Source: Stagnihabitans sp038231775
Lineage (GTDB): Bacteria; Pseudomonadota; Alphaproteobacteria; Rhodobacterales; Rhodobacteraceae
Direction of reading: 5' to 3'
Length of the DNA stretch: 45,845 nt
NCBI GenBank assembly: GCA_038231775.1
Contig: JBBRKS010000014.1
Location: 1-45,845, forward strand
Shown here: positions 1 to 8,493 of the stretch, piece by piece
Position numbering within the stretch: position 1 is the stretch's first letter
How the letters are laid out: each line of letters starts with the position of its first letter
The notes under the pieces: model-generated
Told to the model about the DNA's origin: nothing
Databases searched by the model: none
What the model saw: the letters and a program-made list of their open reading frames with translations, nothing else
Translations under genes and position numbers: made by a program

Positions 1-2
1 GC

Positions 3-161
3 AAAATCCTCGCCCACCTGCGGGCGCTCATCACCATGATCCTGGCGAGCATGGTCGGGGCCATCGAGGCCATTGGGGCCAAAATCTACCGGTCCAACGT
101 CCTAACATCGCCTGAAATCGTTGTTCAGATGCGACGAAGTAGAACGAAAACTGTCCAATAG
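3..161 (+). CDS. C-terminal fragment of an unidentified protein, cut by the window edge
   Basis: An open frame enters from the left edge and stops at TAG 159-161, giving about 52 residues. It contains a hydrophobic stretch (LITMILASMVGAIEAIG) followed by a basic tail ending RRSRTKTVQ. I do not recognise the family. It could be the end of a membrane protein or transposase, or a chance open frame. There is no start in the window, so neither reading can be settled here. The 115 bases up to the next gene hold nothing I can name. Confidence 0.25.
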   Translation, partial: KILAHLRALITMILASMVGAIEAIGAKIYRSNVLTSPEIVVQMRRSRTKTVQ

Positions 162-276
162 TTCGGAACGGACTGCTAAAAGCAGGTTTTGTGGCAAAGC
201 AAGAAAAGCTCTAGATCGAAAAATTGGGTAGTCTTTGGATTGCCTGCAGTCAATCTGGATGCCGAACCTTTCGAGC

Positions 277-2238
277 CTACTTTCCCCGCCCCAAATTCAA
301 AAAAGGAACATGCAGATCAAGCGAATCAAGATAGGCCAAGCCATAGGAATCATCAAACATCTTGAGCTTTTCCAAATGGTGGCGGGCATAGTGTTCAAAA
401 TCCGCCGGCTCAAATGCCGAATAGGGCACAGACCCAAAAGCGTCCGATCCAAGAGCCTTGTGGGAATAGGCCCACAACTCACCCGCCGCTTTCAGGTAGA
501 CAATCCGCAAGGCCAGATTTAACCTTGGCACAGTTCGATTCACCGTCGCAACATACGATTTCAAAAGCGGCGTGAAATCATTCCATCCGTCGCGAACACC
601 GCGTTTCAAAAATATCCGAAACATCTCAAGCCCGTAGAAATCATGTTCACTGGCTTGTTCCGAACTTTCTTCGGCGTTTTGGCGATAGCCAAAAGATACT
701 CCGTCCAAAACCGGGACATCCGCGACATTTTGCAAGGTCAGCATTTGAAAGAAGTGATCTCCGGACTTGATATGCTCTGGAAACCAGATTTTCTTGTTTT
801 CAAGAAAATCCCGACGATAAACGCGCCGCCAGATAGAGGTCTGCCCCCCCATCAGAAGGGTTGACGGAAATAGATGGCAAGTCGCATTCCCCAAATCATA
901 GCGGAAGGCAGTTTCCAATCTTTGGTCGCCAGCTTCCTCAGAGACGAGTCGCGACCAACGTTCAGGGTTGATGCAAGCTAAAATATGGAAACCGCCCTGT
1001 ACAATTTCAGCCCCGGTGTGCCTGGCCAAATCCAGCAAGCCCGCAAAGAATCCCGGGCCTGGACTGCTGGTTGCGTCCACAAACGCGATATGGGCTGCAT
1101 TCGAATGCATGCGCCCATAGTTGAACGCAGAACTGCGACCGGAGTGCTGATTGCGCAGCAGGGTTACCCGTGGATCATAGGTGTATTGCGCCTCGATAAG
1201 GTCGCTAGACCCGTCCGTCGAACCATCGTCAACGACGAGAACATTGATTTCATTTTGACTGCCGTCAAGAATCTCATCAATACAGTCGAGGACATTGGGC
1301 GCCGCATTGTGCATCGCAACGACGACATCAAGGCCGGGGTGTCTGCCACTCGGGTCCAACGATCGCCGCAATTTAAGAAGAGGCTGGCCTGCACGCGGAA
1401 TCCATGTTTGACGCAACCCTTTGGCGTCAGAATTCACAAGTATCGACGGAATATGCGACCAGCTTTCACCTATCACATGATCCAACGCCGCATGATTCAA
1501 ATCGGCAATGATATTCTCTTCGACCTTTGGGGCGATCAGCTTAAGAAGGTTAGGACCCAACACGGTCAAGAGAGCGGCAGAGAGGGTCGGCGCTGTGAAA
1601 ACCTCGTATTCGCTGGATGCGTTGGCTCCCCGTTCAACATAACCCGGATTTACCAAAGAACGACTGTAGTCAACAATTGGCAGCAGATCGGCCAAATCTG
1701 CAATGGTTTGTGCACCTCCGGTTTGTAATTGAACTAGAAGTTGTGCAATGCCTTCAATTTTCAAAGGAGTATCCGCAAAAGAATGGCCAATCGCGAAGGG
1801 CAAGGGTACAATATTCGTCATGCCCAGCATCTGTATATTTTGGTGCAAGGCTGCAAAAGTCTGTGGATCGGGTTCAAAGCAATATACTTGCCAGCTGGGA
1901 AAGGCCGAGGCAAACGGCAAGGAAAATGCGCCAAATCCAGCGCCAATGTCCAGCGCAACTCCAGTCTGCGCTAGGGTTTGGCTCGCCAATGCCGGCTGAT
2001 AAATATGCCGCAAACGCCATTGCGAATCGGATCTCAGAAATTGGAATCGAGGCGCTGCAATAGAAAGCGTATGCCCGAACGCGGTAATTTCAACCATCTC
2101 CGACAAATCGGGGTCCGCGTCGGTTCGAAAATATGCCTCGGATGAAATCGGAACGAAAATAGGCTGTTCTGCTGAAATTGTACGAGATTTGATTTTCGAA
2201 TCAATAGTTGATTTACTATCTTGCGAATCTTTTTTCAT
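277..2238 (-). CDS. FkbM-like methyltransferase fused to a GT2 glycosyltransferase
   Basis: The protein has 653 residues and two parts. Residues about 90-160 carry a SAM-binding motif (ALDIGAGFGAFSLP, then CFEPDPQTFAAL), as in FkbM-type methyltransferases. From about residue 303 a GT2 fold begins (LDVVVAMHNAAPNVLDCID, then VLVVDDGSTDGSSDLI). Where GT2 enzymes usually have a DxD metal motif, this one reads FVDATSS (D388), so the second acidic residue is missing and activity on a nucleotide sugar is uncertain. It lies 3 bp after the upstream GT2 gene, so the two are probably co-transcribed. The likely role is modification of a surface glycan or glycoprotein in the cytoplasm; this is inferred. 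Base composition is visibly AT-richer than the metabolic genes further right, which suggests acquisition by transfer. Confidence 0.8.
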   Translation of the reverse strand: MKKDSQDSKSTIDSKIKSRTISAEQPIFVPISSEAYFRTDADPDLSEMVEITAFGHTLSIAAPRFQFLRSDSQWRLRHIYQPALASQTLAQTGVALDIGAGFGAFSLPFASAFPSWQVYCFEPDPQTFAALHQNIQMLGMTNIVPLPFAIGHSFADTPLKIEGIAQLLVQLQTGGAQTIADLADLLPIVDYSRSLVNPGYVERGANASSEYEVFTAPTLSAALLTVLGPNLLKLIAPKVEENIIADLNHAALDHVIGESWSHIPSILVNSDAKGLRQTWIPRAGQPLLKLRRSLDPSGRHPGLDVVVAMHNAAPNVLDCIDEILDGSQNEINVLVVDDGSTDGSSDLIEAQYTYDPRVTLLRNQHSGRSSAFNYGRMHSNAAHIAFVDATSSPGPGFFAGLLDLARHTGAEIVQGGFHILACINPERWSRLVSEEAGDQRLETAFRYDLGNATCHLFPSTLLMGGQTSIWRRVYRRDFLENKKIWFPEHIKSGDHFFQMLTLQNVADVPVLDGVSFGYRQNAEESSEQASEHDFYGLEMFRIFLKRGVRDGWNDFTPLLKSYVATVNRTVPRLNLALRIVYLKAAGELWAYSHKALGSDAFGSVPYSAFEPADFEHYARHHLEKLKMFDDSYGLAYLDSLDLHVPFLNLGRGK

Positions 2239-2241
2239 ATT

Positions 2242-3228
2242 TCATACCGTGCTCGTTAAAACGGCAAGATACCTTCGTGCCTGGTCAAGGTTTCCCGCCT
2301 CTGGGGGAAGAGAAGAGGGAATATGGGTGAAAAGTGGATCAACTAAGCGGATCATGGCTTGCGCACACTGCCTGAAAGCACGGCGGTGATGAAGGGAAAC
2401 GAACGTTTCGCACCACTCCATGATCTTCAGGCAACTCGCAAGAACAGCAGCACGGTGCGCCGGATCGTGAACCTCGGGTCGTCGAGCAAAGGATTCTAGA
2501 GTCATCTTGCTGACGGCGATAATATCAAAGCGCAAATCGCTTGCGGTCGCCGTGATCTGAGGTCGCTGATAGCGCTTGAAGTATGTAAATGTCGGGCAAT
2601 CAAGGAAAGTGATACTTTGCGATTCACAAATGATGTTCGTATGAAAAAAAATATCTTCAAAGAAATGCGTATTGGGAAACTTGATATTTGATTTTTCAAG
2701 AAACTGTCGGCGGATGATTTTGTTTGCCGACTGTGGTTCTATTTGTTGAACGAGCGTACAAATCTTGGAGTAAATCGGATTGTCACGCAAGAATGTCTCT
2801 TCCGGGCCAAGGCATGAAATCTGCTCAAAAATATCGGCATCATAGAAATCTTTAATATCGCCACGCAAATCCTGCAGAATTCCGGGGCAGAGCAGAAGAT
2901 CGGCTTTGGAAGAGTCAATCGCCTTGGATATCGCCGCAAAAGACCAGTTTGGGCGAGTATCGTCGGCATCTAAAAAACAGATATAGTCGCCCGTTGCCAA
3001 TTCAAGCGCGGTGTTTCGCGCACTCGACAGGCCATCATTGGCCTGCATCACAACGGTGATACGCGGATCATCCAACTTGGCCAGCACGGCCAAGGTTTCT
3101 TTGGAAGAACCATCATCCACAATGATGTACTGAAAGTCACGGAAACCCTGTGCCAAAACGGATCGAACGCTGGCCATCAGGGCCGGACCTTCGTTGTAAG
3201 TCGTGGTGATGCAGGTCAGTTTTGGCAT
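2242..3228 (-). CDS. GT2 family glycosyltransferase
   Basis: The 328-residue protein starts with a typical GT2 fold: a nucleotide-binding strand (LTCITTTYNEGPALMASV), VDDGSS at about 38-42, the motif NDGLSSARNTAL, and a canonical DxD motif in CFLDADD (residues 85-90). Such enzymes transfer a sugar from a nucleotide donor to a growing glycan at the inner face of the membrane. The C-terminal third is less conserved and no membrane segment is evident, so it is probably soluble or peripheral. It is the first gene of a two-gene unit with the FkbM-GT2 fusion just downstream. Substrate and acceptor cannot be told from sequence. Like its neighbour it is AT-rich for this window. Confidence 0.85.
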   Translation of the reverse strand: MPKLTCITTTYNEGPALMASVRSVLAQGFRDFQYIIVDDGSSKETLAVLAKLDDPRITVVMQANDGLSSARNTALELATGDYICFLDADDTRPNWSFAAISKAIDSSKADLLLCPGILQDLRGDIKDFYDADIFEQISCLGPEETFLRDNPIYSKICTLVQQIEPQSANKIIRRQFLEKSNIKFPNTHFFEDIFFHTNIICESQSITFLDCPTFTYFKRYQRPQITATASDLRFDIIAVSKMTLESFARRPEVHDPAHRAAVLASCLKIMEWCETFVSLHHRRAFRQCAQAMIRLVDPLFTHIPSSLPPEAGNLDQARRYLAVLTSTV

Positions 3229-3535
3229 GCGTACCGATCCGAAAATTTTTCAGTCTTGCGACTAGGATATATGCGTTCAAAGCTGGCTGACCAGACACCA
3301 AATTCGTGTGGACAGGTGAGGTGAGCTTTGCCACTAACCAAAATGCCCCCGAATTTCGGGTATGCCGGGGCGGACAGTCACTTCGATATGCTTTTTTGAC
3401 ATGCAGCAACCGCAGATCAGTTTGGCAGACGCTGTGGCATTCGGGTCCGCGGTTGGGAAAGCCAGCGGCGGAAATTAGAGGTCAGCCATTTGCAGAGATA
3501 TCTTCGTGGCTGCCGAGGGTTGGCAGCCACGAAGA
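3229..3535. other. Intergenic region upstream of the glycosyltransferase pair
   Basis: This stretch separates the start of the GT2 gene from the end of the PDZ protein gene; both are on the minus strand. It must hold the promoter of the glycosyltransferase pair, but I see no convincing -35/-10 pair. Its right end carries the hairpin listed separately. Open frames on either strand look like chance. Confidence 0.4.
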
Positions 3536-3536
3536 T
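3500..3536 (-). terminator. Hairpin at the end of the PDZ protein gene
   Basis: A perfect 15-bp inverted repeat (ATCTTCGTGGCTGCC and its complement) surrounds a 7-base loop and abuts the TGA of the minus-strand PDZ gene, sharing one base with it. There is no clear T run after the stem on the minus strand, so it is a strong RNA hairpin that may act as a terminator or as a 3'-end stabiliser. Confidence 0.65.
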
Positions 3537-4867
3537 CACTGTTCAGGTACGTATTCTTGGCCACCCGTTTCACCATCGCTTGTGTCCCCACTGCCGGAGT
3601 CTCCACTGCTTGTGTCTTCGGAGATTCCCGGGTCGGCAGCGCTGGTGTCGTCATAGGTTCCTGTATCGCTGCTCCCATCTGAGCAGGCTGCGTCGCTGAT
3701 TTGGCCGGCGCAATCTTGGATTCCATCCGAGCCATCATCGACCGATTGGTCCATTGAGCCTGTGCCATCATCGACCGATTGATCGATGGACCCAGATCCA
3801 TCCTCAAGGGGTTGGTCCACCGTGTCAGACCCGTCATCGACAGGTTGGTCCATTGAACCGGAACCGTCGTCGGAGTTTTGGTCAGCGGAGTCAGTCCCGT
3901 CATCGACTGTGCTGGTCTCTTCAGTCGTCTGCGGGTCACTTGTGGAAGCGTCGTCTGGCGCTGCGCTGCCTGTTTCATCACCGTACAGCGCGGAATCGGA
4001 TGTATCGCCTGCATCTGCAACGGTGTCGGTTGTTGAAAAATCCGCGTCACCTTCGCTTGCGGTGAAGGGATCGGTATCTTCTGTCGTTGCCGCATCAGGT
4101 TCTTCCAGCAGGACAGGATCGTCTGCCGGGTCGTAGACCACATCGGTTTCGCCATCCTGCCAAACCGAACCCGACCCGCCTTCGACATAGCTGCCATCCA
4201 CGATCTGTTCGTCGTAGGAACTGGAGTCGTAGCGCGTCGCAGACGTCATCTCCTCGGTGAAAGAAGTCGAGGTGATGGTTTCCTGGATGTAGGTTTCGGA
4301 TCGTTCGTAGGCCGTATAAATCTCTTCAGAGTAATACGAGACATATTCGCTGTAGCTGTATGACGCGTATCCGAAGCTGGTCCAGCTTGAAACGGCATAG
4401 ACGTCAAACGGCTGGTAAAAGTAGGTTGGGGTGATCACAGTGGCCGCGCGGTAGGTGCGACCATTCTTATGCGTGCCCGCGATCTGATAGTTTTGGGTGC
4501 CGCCATTCAGGAAATAGGCAATGATCGCGTCAACATCCGACGGCTTTTTCACCTGACGGCCAAGGATGCTGCTGATCACATCGCCCGGCTTCAGACCGGC
4601 AAGCTTGCCCAGACCGTCCGGCTTGACCGAAACGATCATGACGCCGGTGGCCCCCTTCGCCAGCTTGAACTTGCGCGCAACGTCTTTTGTCACCGGCATC
4701 AGGACCGCACGCAGCGCTTTTGAAACATATGGTTTGGGAAGGGTCGACTTTTTGGCCGCCTTGGCCATGACTTCGGTCGGGAAAAGCACAACTGACCCGA
4801 CAACCGGAACTGCGATCGCAAGCAGCAAAGAAAGGGCAGTGGCCAGGTGCTTGAGGCGTATTTTCAT
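3536..4867 (-). CDS. Exported PDZ-domain protein with Asp/Ser-rich repeat tail
   Basis: The 443-residue protein opens with a signal or anchor segment (MKIRLKHLATALSLLLAIAV). A PDZ-like domain follows at roughly residues 60-130, with GVMIVSVKPDGLGKLAGLKPGD as its core. Next comes an unusual Tyr/Ser-rich stretch (about 150-215, including YASYSYSEYVSYYSEEIY). Finally there is a long Asp/Ser/Thr/Gly tail containing about five 11-residue repeats of the type DDGSGSMDQPV. No protease domain is present, so this is not a DegP-type enzyme. A periplasmic or surface scaffold is plausible, but no function is known to me. The gene stands alone, ends in a strong hairpin, and has a Shine-Dalgarno-like AGG close to its ATG. 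The tail is strongly acidic. Confidence 0.75.
   Translation of the reverse strand: MKIRLKHLATALSLLLAIAVPVVGSVVLFPTEVMAKAAKKSTLPKPYVSKALRAVLMPVTKDVARKFKLAKGATGVMIVSVKPDGLGKLAGLKPGDVISSILGRQVKKPSDVDAIIAYFLNGGTQNYQIAGTHKNGRTYRAATVITPTYFYQPFDVYAVSSWTSFGYASYSYSEYVSYYSEEIYTAYERSETYIQETITSTSFTEEMTSATRYDSSSYDEQIVDGSYVEGGSGSVWQDGETDVVYDPADDPVLLEEPDAATTEDTDPFTASEGDADFSTTDTVADAGDTSDSALYGDETGSAAPDDASTSDPQTTEETSTVDDGTDSADQNSDDGSGSMDQPVDDGSDTVDQPLEDGSGSIDQSVDDGTGSMDQSVDDGSDGIQDCAGQISDAACSDGSSDTGTYDDTSAADPGISEDTSSGDSGSGDTSDGETGGQEYVPEQ
3732..3896 (-). repeat. Five tandem 33-bp repeats inside the PDZ protein gene
   Basis: Units begin at 3732, 3765, 3798, 3831 and 3864, and a sixth partial copy starts at 3897. 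Each starts with CCATCATCG, CCGTCATCG or a close variant. A period of 33 bp keeps the frame and encodes 11-residue units (D/E)DG(S/T)xxxDQxx. Copies differ at several bases, so the array is not very recent. Confidence 0.9.
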
Positions 4868-5313
4868 CTGAACCTATGATTTATTTACAGTTTGATATCC
4901 GCCGAAGCTTTCGATGGTCTTAAGGGTATTGTCGCGTTCCACCCTTTCCGAAAAGGTATCGTTCGTCAAATTGTACTTTAAATAGTCGATTGATTATCAA
5001 TGATCCAGACAGATGGGCTTGGGTCAATCGTGATCGGACCAATCGAAACAATCGATTTGACAGGTGTGCAGGCACCCGGGCGCTTGATAGCCGCGAAGTT
5101 CGAGTTGTCAAGATTAGAAACCGCATGACAGTCGGTCACGAAAACCCTGCGCTGGCTGGCGAGAATATCGTCAAACAGGTCCATTTGGCGGGCAACGGCC
5201 CAGCAGCCCACGACCCGCGCATGAGCTAGGCCTAGCCCCTTCCAATGCGTCCATGGCCAAGCGCTTCGTCACTTTGTCGGCAATCAGCCGTTCGGGTGCA
5301 GCCGATCTGGTCG
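4868..5313. other. Intergenic region with possible decayed coding sequence
   Basis: The left part must contain the promoter of the PDZ gene. A 13-bp palindrome ATTGAT-T-ATCAAT lies at 4989-5001, about 120 bp upstream of that gene, and could be an operator. On the minus strand a GTG-started frame of 77 codons (4978-5211) reads like protein in places (ARQMDLFDDILASQRRVFV), and the upstream frame stays open to a stop at 5269-5271. I do not recognise it. It could be a remnant of a lost gene or chance. Confidence 0.3.
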
Positions 5314-6207
5314 CTATTTCAATCCATTGGCCCGGGCGATGAAGTCCGACAAATGCGGCACGTAATCGGTCGCTCCGTCGCCGCCAGTTGCCATGGCCAG
5401 CGCGAAAGAGTTCTTCACGGCACTGGCCATAGGGGTCGCTACCGTGGCCGAATTCGCCATCGATTCGACGTAGCGCATATCCTTGTAAGCGTTGCTGAGG
5501 CTGAACTTGTGCGCTTCGCGGTTGCCCTCTAATGCATAGCCCATGAAGGTCTGGTAAAACCCACAATCCATGCGACCGCCACGAATGACCTTGTCAAAGT
5601 CGGCTACCGGAATCCCGACTTTACGCGACAAAGCCAAGGCTTCAGAGTACAGCGCCGCATAGCCCAGTGACAGGAAATTGTTCAACAATTTCATCCGGTG
5701 CCCGTCGCCCACATCCCCGATATGAACGATCTTGGCCGCCCAGGTCGCAATCACCGGGCGGACCCGGTCAAACAGGTCTGAGGTGGCACCGACCATGCAA
5801 TCCAGCGTGCCCTCCCACGCCTCTTTTGGCGTGCGGCTTAGGGGCGCGTCAACCAGATGCACGCCAATTTCGGCCAGCTCAGCCGCCAGCCGCGCCGTAA
5901 CAGTAGGATCGCTGGTTGAACAATCGACAATCACACTGCCAGCGGCCAGCGCAGGCTTGAGGGCGGCCACCGCAGCCGCCACCTCGGGAGAGCCTGTCAG
6001 GCATAGGAAAATCATCGTACAGGACCGCGCCATATCCGGCATCGAGGTCGCCTCAACCGCGCCGCGTGCCACCAGATCGTCAACCGGTTTGCGGTTGCGG
6101 TGGGCAATGACCGTCAAAGGATAGCCCTTTTCAACGATGTTCTTCGCCATGCCTTGCCCCATAAGGCCGATGCCGATGAAGCCGATTTTTTCTGAAGTCT
6201 GGGTCAT
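5314..6207 (-). CDS. ltnD: L-threonate dehydrogenase-type enzyme (3-hydroxyisobutyrate dehydrogenase family)
   Basis: The 297-residue protein has a Rossmann motif at its start (IGFIGIGLMGQGMAKNIV). The family's substrate-binding motif appears as DAPLSRTPKEAWEGTL (residues 120-134), and the catalytic lysine as K173 in GHRMKLLNNFLSLG. LtnD oxidises L-threonate with NAD+ to 2-oxo-tetronate, feeding a C4 sugar-acid pathway. I assign threonate rather than hydroxyisobutyrate or tartronate semialdehyde because the two genes directly upstream encode an OtnC-like aldolase and an OtnK-like kinase, the known partners. It is last in the operon, 21 bp after otnC. The usual DAPVSGG reads DAPLSRT here, so some drift in substrate is possible. 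No isomerase gene (OtnI) is adjacent. Confidence 0.8.
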   Translation of the reverse strand: MTQTSEKIGFIGIGLMGQGMAKNIVEKGYPLTVIAHRNRKPVDDLVARGAVEATSMPDMARSCTMIFLCLTGSPEVAAAVAALKPALAAGSVIVDCSTSDPTVTARLAAELAEIGVHLVDAPLSRTPKEAWEGTLDCMVGATSDLFDRVRPVIATWAAKIVHIGDVGDGHRMKLLNNFLSLGYAALYSEALALSRKVGIPVADFDKVIRGGRMDCGFYQTFMGYALEGNREAHKFSLSNAYKDMRYVESMANSATVATPMASAVKNSFALAMATGGDGATDYVPHLSDFIARANGLK

Positions 6208-6228
6208 GGTTGGTCCATTCTTGGCATG

Positions 6229-6870
6229 TCAGGAAAGATTGAAGCGGTGGCGCAGATCGGCGACCTGATCTTGGGTCAGCGTGCGCAGGGCTTGGTTTTG
6301 CAGCATCAGGAAAAGCTTCGCAGTCTCTTCCAGTTCTTCGGTGGCATATTGCGCGTTGGCAAGGCTGGTGCCGGCAACAACGGGCCCATGATTGGCCAAC
6401 AGCACGGCATGATGGCCACTGGCCAGCGCCTTGACGGCTTGGGCCAGATCGGGGTCACCGGGCGCGAAATAGGGCACCAACGGCAGCCGCCCGATCCGCA
6501 TGATATAATAGGCGGTCAGTGCGGGCAGCACGTCGTTCGGGTCGACATCGCGCAGGATGCTGACGGCAGTCGCATGGCTGGAGTGCAGGTGCACGACGGC
6601 TGCAGCATCGGCACGTTCGCCGTACATCGACAGGTGCAGGAAAGCTTCCTTGGTGGGCGCATCACCGGAGATCAGCGTCCCCGTCTCATCCAGACGCGAC
6701 AACCGTGCCGGGTCAAGCGATCCCAAAGAGGCGTTGGTGGGCGTCATCAGCCAACCGCCATCTGCCAGCCGGACCGAGATATTGCCGCTCGATCCCGCCG
6801 TCAGCCCCCGGCTGAACAACGAAGCGCCAACCTTGCAAATCTCATCCCGGATGCGGGTTTCTTCAGACAT
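6229..6870 (-). CDS. otnC: 3-oxo-tetronate 4-phosphate decarboxylase (class II aldolase family)
   Basis: The 213-residue protein is a class II aldolase/adducin-type enzyme. Likely zinc ligands are H94 and H96 in VVHLHSSHA and H161 in ANHGPVV, with E75 (TKEAF) as probable proton donor. A phosphate-binding GSSGNIS motif lies at about 26-32. In the known pathway OtnC decarboxylates 3-oxo-tetronate 4-phosphate to dihydroxyacetone phosphate and CO2. Its start overlaps the end of the kinase gene by 8 bp, which points to translational coupling. Other members of this fold (fuculose-phosphate or ribulose-phosphate aldolases) cannot be excluded from the fold alone; the neighbouring kinase and dehydrogenase decide the call. 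Confidence 0.8.
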   Translation of the reverse strand: MSEETRIRDEICKVGASLFSRGLTAGSSGNISVRLADGGWLMTPTNASLGSLDPARLSRLDETGTLISGDAPTKEAFLHLSMYGERADAAAVVHLHSSHATAVSILRDVDPNDVLPALTAYYIMRIGRLPLVPYFAPGDPDLAQAVKALASGHHAVLLANHGPVVAGTSLANAQYATEELEETAKLFLMLQNQALRTLTQDQVADLRHRFNLS

Positions 6871-8146
6871 GCGCCGGTTCCGTCTGCAACTGCGCCCATG
6901 CTTTCAGGAAAAAGTCAGCCGTCCCGAAGTTGCCGGATTTCAACGCCAAAGCCAGATCACGACGGCCAGAGCCGCGCGTCCAAGGCACGCCGGGGTCAAT
7001 CTCTGGCCCTATTTCCAACACTGTGACGCCAAGTGCGCCAACCACCGCGCCAGAGGTTTCACCGCCCGCAATCAGGAAGCGGCTGAAACCGGCCTCGGAC
7101 AGTCGCACGGCAATCGCGGCAAGCGTTTCTTCGACCAGCGCCCCAGAGGCCTGCTGTCCGATCTGGGCCTGAACGGCGCGCAGGGCTTCAGGGTCAGCGC
7201 TGGAATAGATCAGCGGTATGGCATCTTCGCGCTGCGCAATGGCCCAGCTTGCAAGGTTTGCGGCGGTCTGACGCCCTTCGGCCAAGGCTGCAACATCAAT
7301 GGAAAGGGAGGGCAGACCGGCTGCCTTAGCCGCTGCAATCTGGGTTCGGGTTGCAAGCGAGCAGGATCCGGCCAGAATGACACTGCGCCCGTCAGGGGCT
7401 GCCATCGTGGTCTGTGTCGGTCGCGGTTTCACTTTGCCCGCGCGGACAAAATTCGCAGCCAACCCCAAGGCAATGCCCGAACCGCCGGTGACCAGACGCA
7501 TTCCATCACAGGCGGCCCCCAGCGTAAGCAGGTCTGCGTTGGTCAACGTGTCCACAATCACGATGCGATTGCCCTGCGCCTGCTGTCCCGCAATCGCCGC
7601 ACGAACTGCCCTTTCGCCCTGCTGGATCGTCGAAATCTCGATCAATCCGACCGGTAACGCTGTCTGACGGCTCAGCACGCGCACAAGGTTTGCATCCCGC
7701 ATCGGGTTCAGCGGGTGATCCTTCAACGGGCTGTCGGAAAGCAGTTGGTTGCCGACAAAGAGGTGCCCTTTGTAGGTGGTGCGTCCGGCGGCGGGAAATG
7801 ACGGGCAGGCAATTGTCACGTCTACCCCTAACTCTGTCATCAGCGCCTCGGCCACCGGCCCGATATTGCCGGCATCGGTCGAATCGAAGGTTGAGCAGTA
7901 CTTGAACAGGATCTGCTCTGCCCCGCCCGCCTTCAAGGCGCGCGCAGCGGCCAGAGATATCGCAACCGCCTCACCTGCCGGAATTGATCGTGATTTCAGG
8001 GCGATAACAACGGCATCCGCATCAGGTAGTGCTGCGTCCGCCCCCGGCACGCCGATCACCTGAACCGTCCGCAGCCCCTCGCGGGACAGCATCAGGCAAA
8101 GGTCGGTCGCCCCGGTGATATCGTCTGCCACTGCGCCAATCAGCAC
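6863..8146 (-). CDS. otnK: 3-oxo-tetronate kinase (DUF1537 family)
   Basis: The 427-residue protein opens with the signature of this kinase family (IGAVADDITGATDLCLML). A C-terminal half carries glycine-rich nucleotide-binding segments (VTGGSGIALGL, LIAGGETSGAVV). The family phosphorylates four-carbon 3-oxo acids (3-oxo-tetronate) with ATP. The start is a GTG at 8144-8146 preceded by GGGAAAA, the only reasonable start that keeps the conserved N-terminus. It is first in the otnK-otnC-ltnD operon. No transporter or regulator for the substrate lies alongside, so uptake and control genes must be elsewhere. Threonate versus erythronate specificity cannot be told; LtnD favours L-threonate. Confidence 0.85.
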   Translation of the reverse strand: MLIGAVADDITGATDLCLMLSREGLRTVQVIGVPGADAALPDADAVVIALKSRSIPAGEAVAISLAAARALKAGGAEQILFKYCSTFDSTDAGNIGPVAEALMTELGVDVTIACPSFPAAGRTTYKGHLFVGNQLLSDSPLKDHPLNPMRDANLVRVLSRQTALPVGLIEISTIQQGERAVRAAIAGQQAQGNRIVIVDTLTNADLLTLGAACDGMRLVTGGSGIALGLAANFVRAGKVKPRPTQTTMAAPDGRSVILAGSCSLATRTQIAAAKAAGLPSLSIDVAALAEGRQTAANLASWAIAQREDAIPLIYSSADPEALRAVQAQIGQQASGALVEETLAAIAVRLSEAGFSRFLIAGGETSGAVVGALGVTVLEIGPEIDPGVPWTRGSGRRDLALALKSGNFGTADFFLKAWAQLQTEPAHV

Positions 8147-8493
8147 GTCGTATTTTCCCTATCTGGTCACGGCTTGTCGGTAGTCTGTACCTTAAACGAC
8201 CGCCACTGCGCCGTCGGTTCGCCACTATGTCTCAGCCGATTTCGTCACTCTTTCCGGTCTACATCTAGCACCTTCGACCAGAATGACACCGCTATCATTC
8301 CGCAATCGCCAAGACAAGATCAAGGGGTGCATCGGCTGCCTTTGCGCCATTTTCCAGACTTCAATGGCCAAGGCAAATATCGGAGTCCGCCCAGCATTTC
8401 CAACCCATCGACGTGGGTTCGCAGGTCGCTGTTCCCTTCAGCGCGGATGGCAGGCTAGCGCAAATACACTGCGGCGAGTCCACTTGAAGACAG
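8147..8493. other. Intergenic region between kdpE and the threonate operon
   Basis: Both flanking operons run leftward, so this stretch holds the promoter of otnK-otnC-ltnD and the end of the kdp transcript. I see no strong terminator hairpin and no operator-like palindrome. Open frames here look like chance. Confidence 0.4.
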
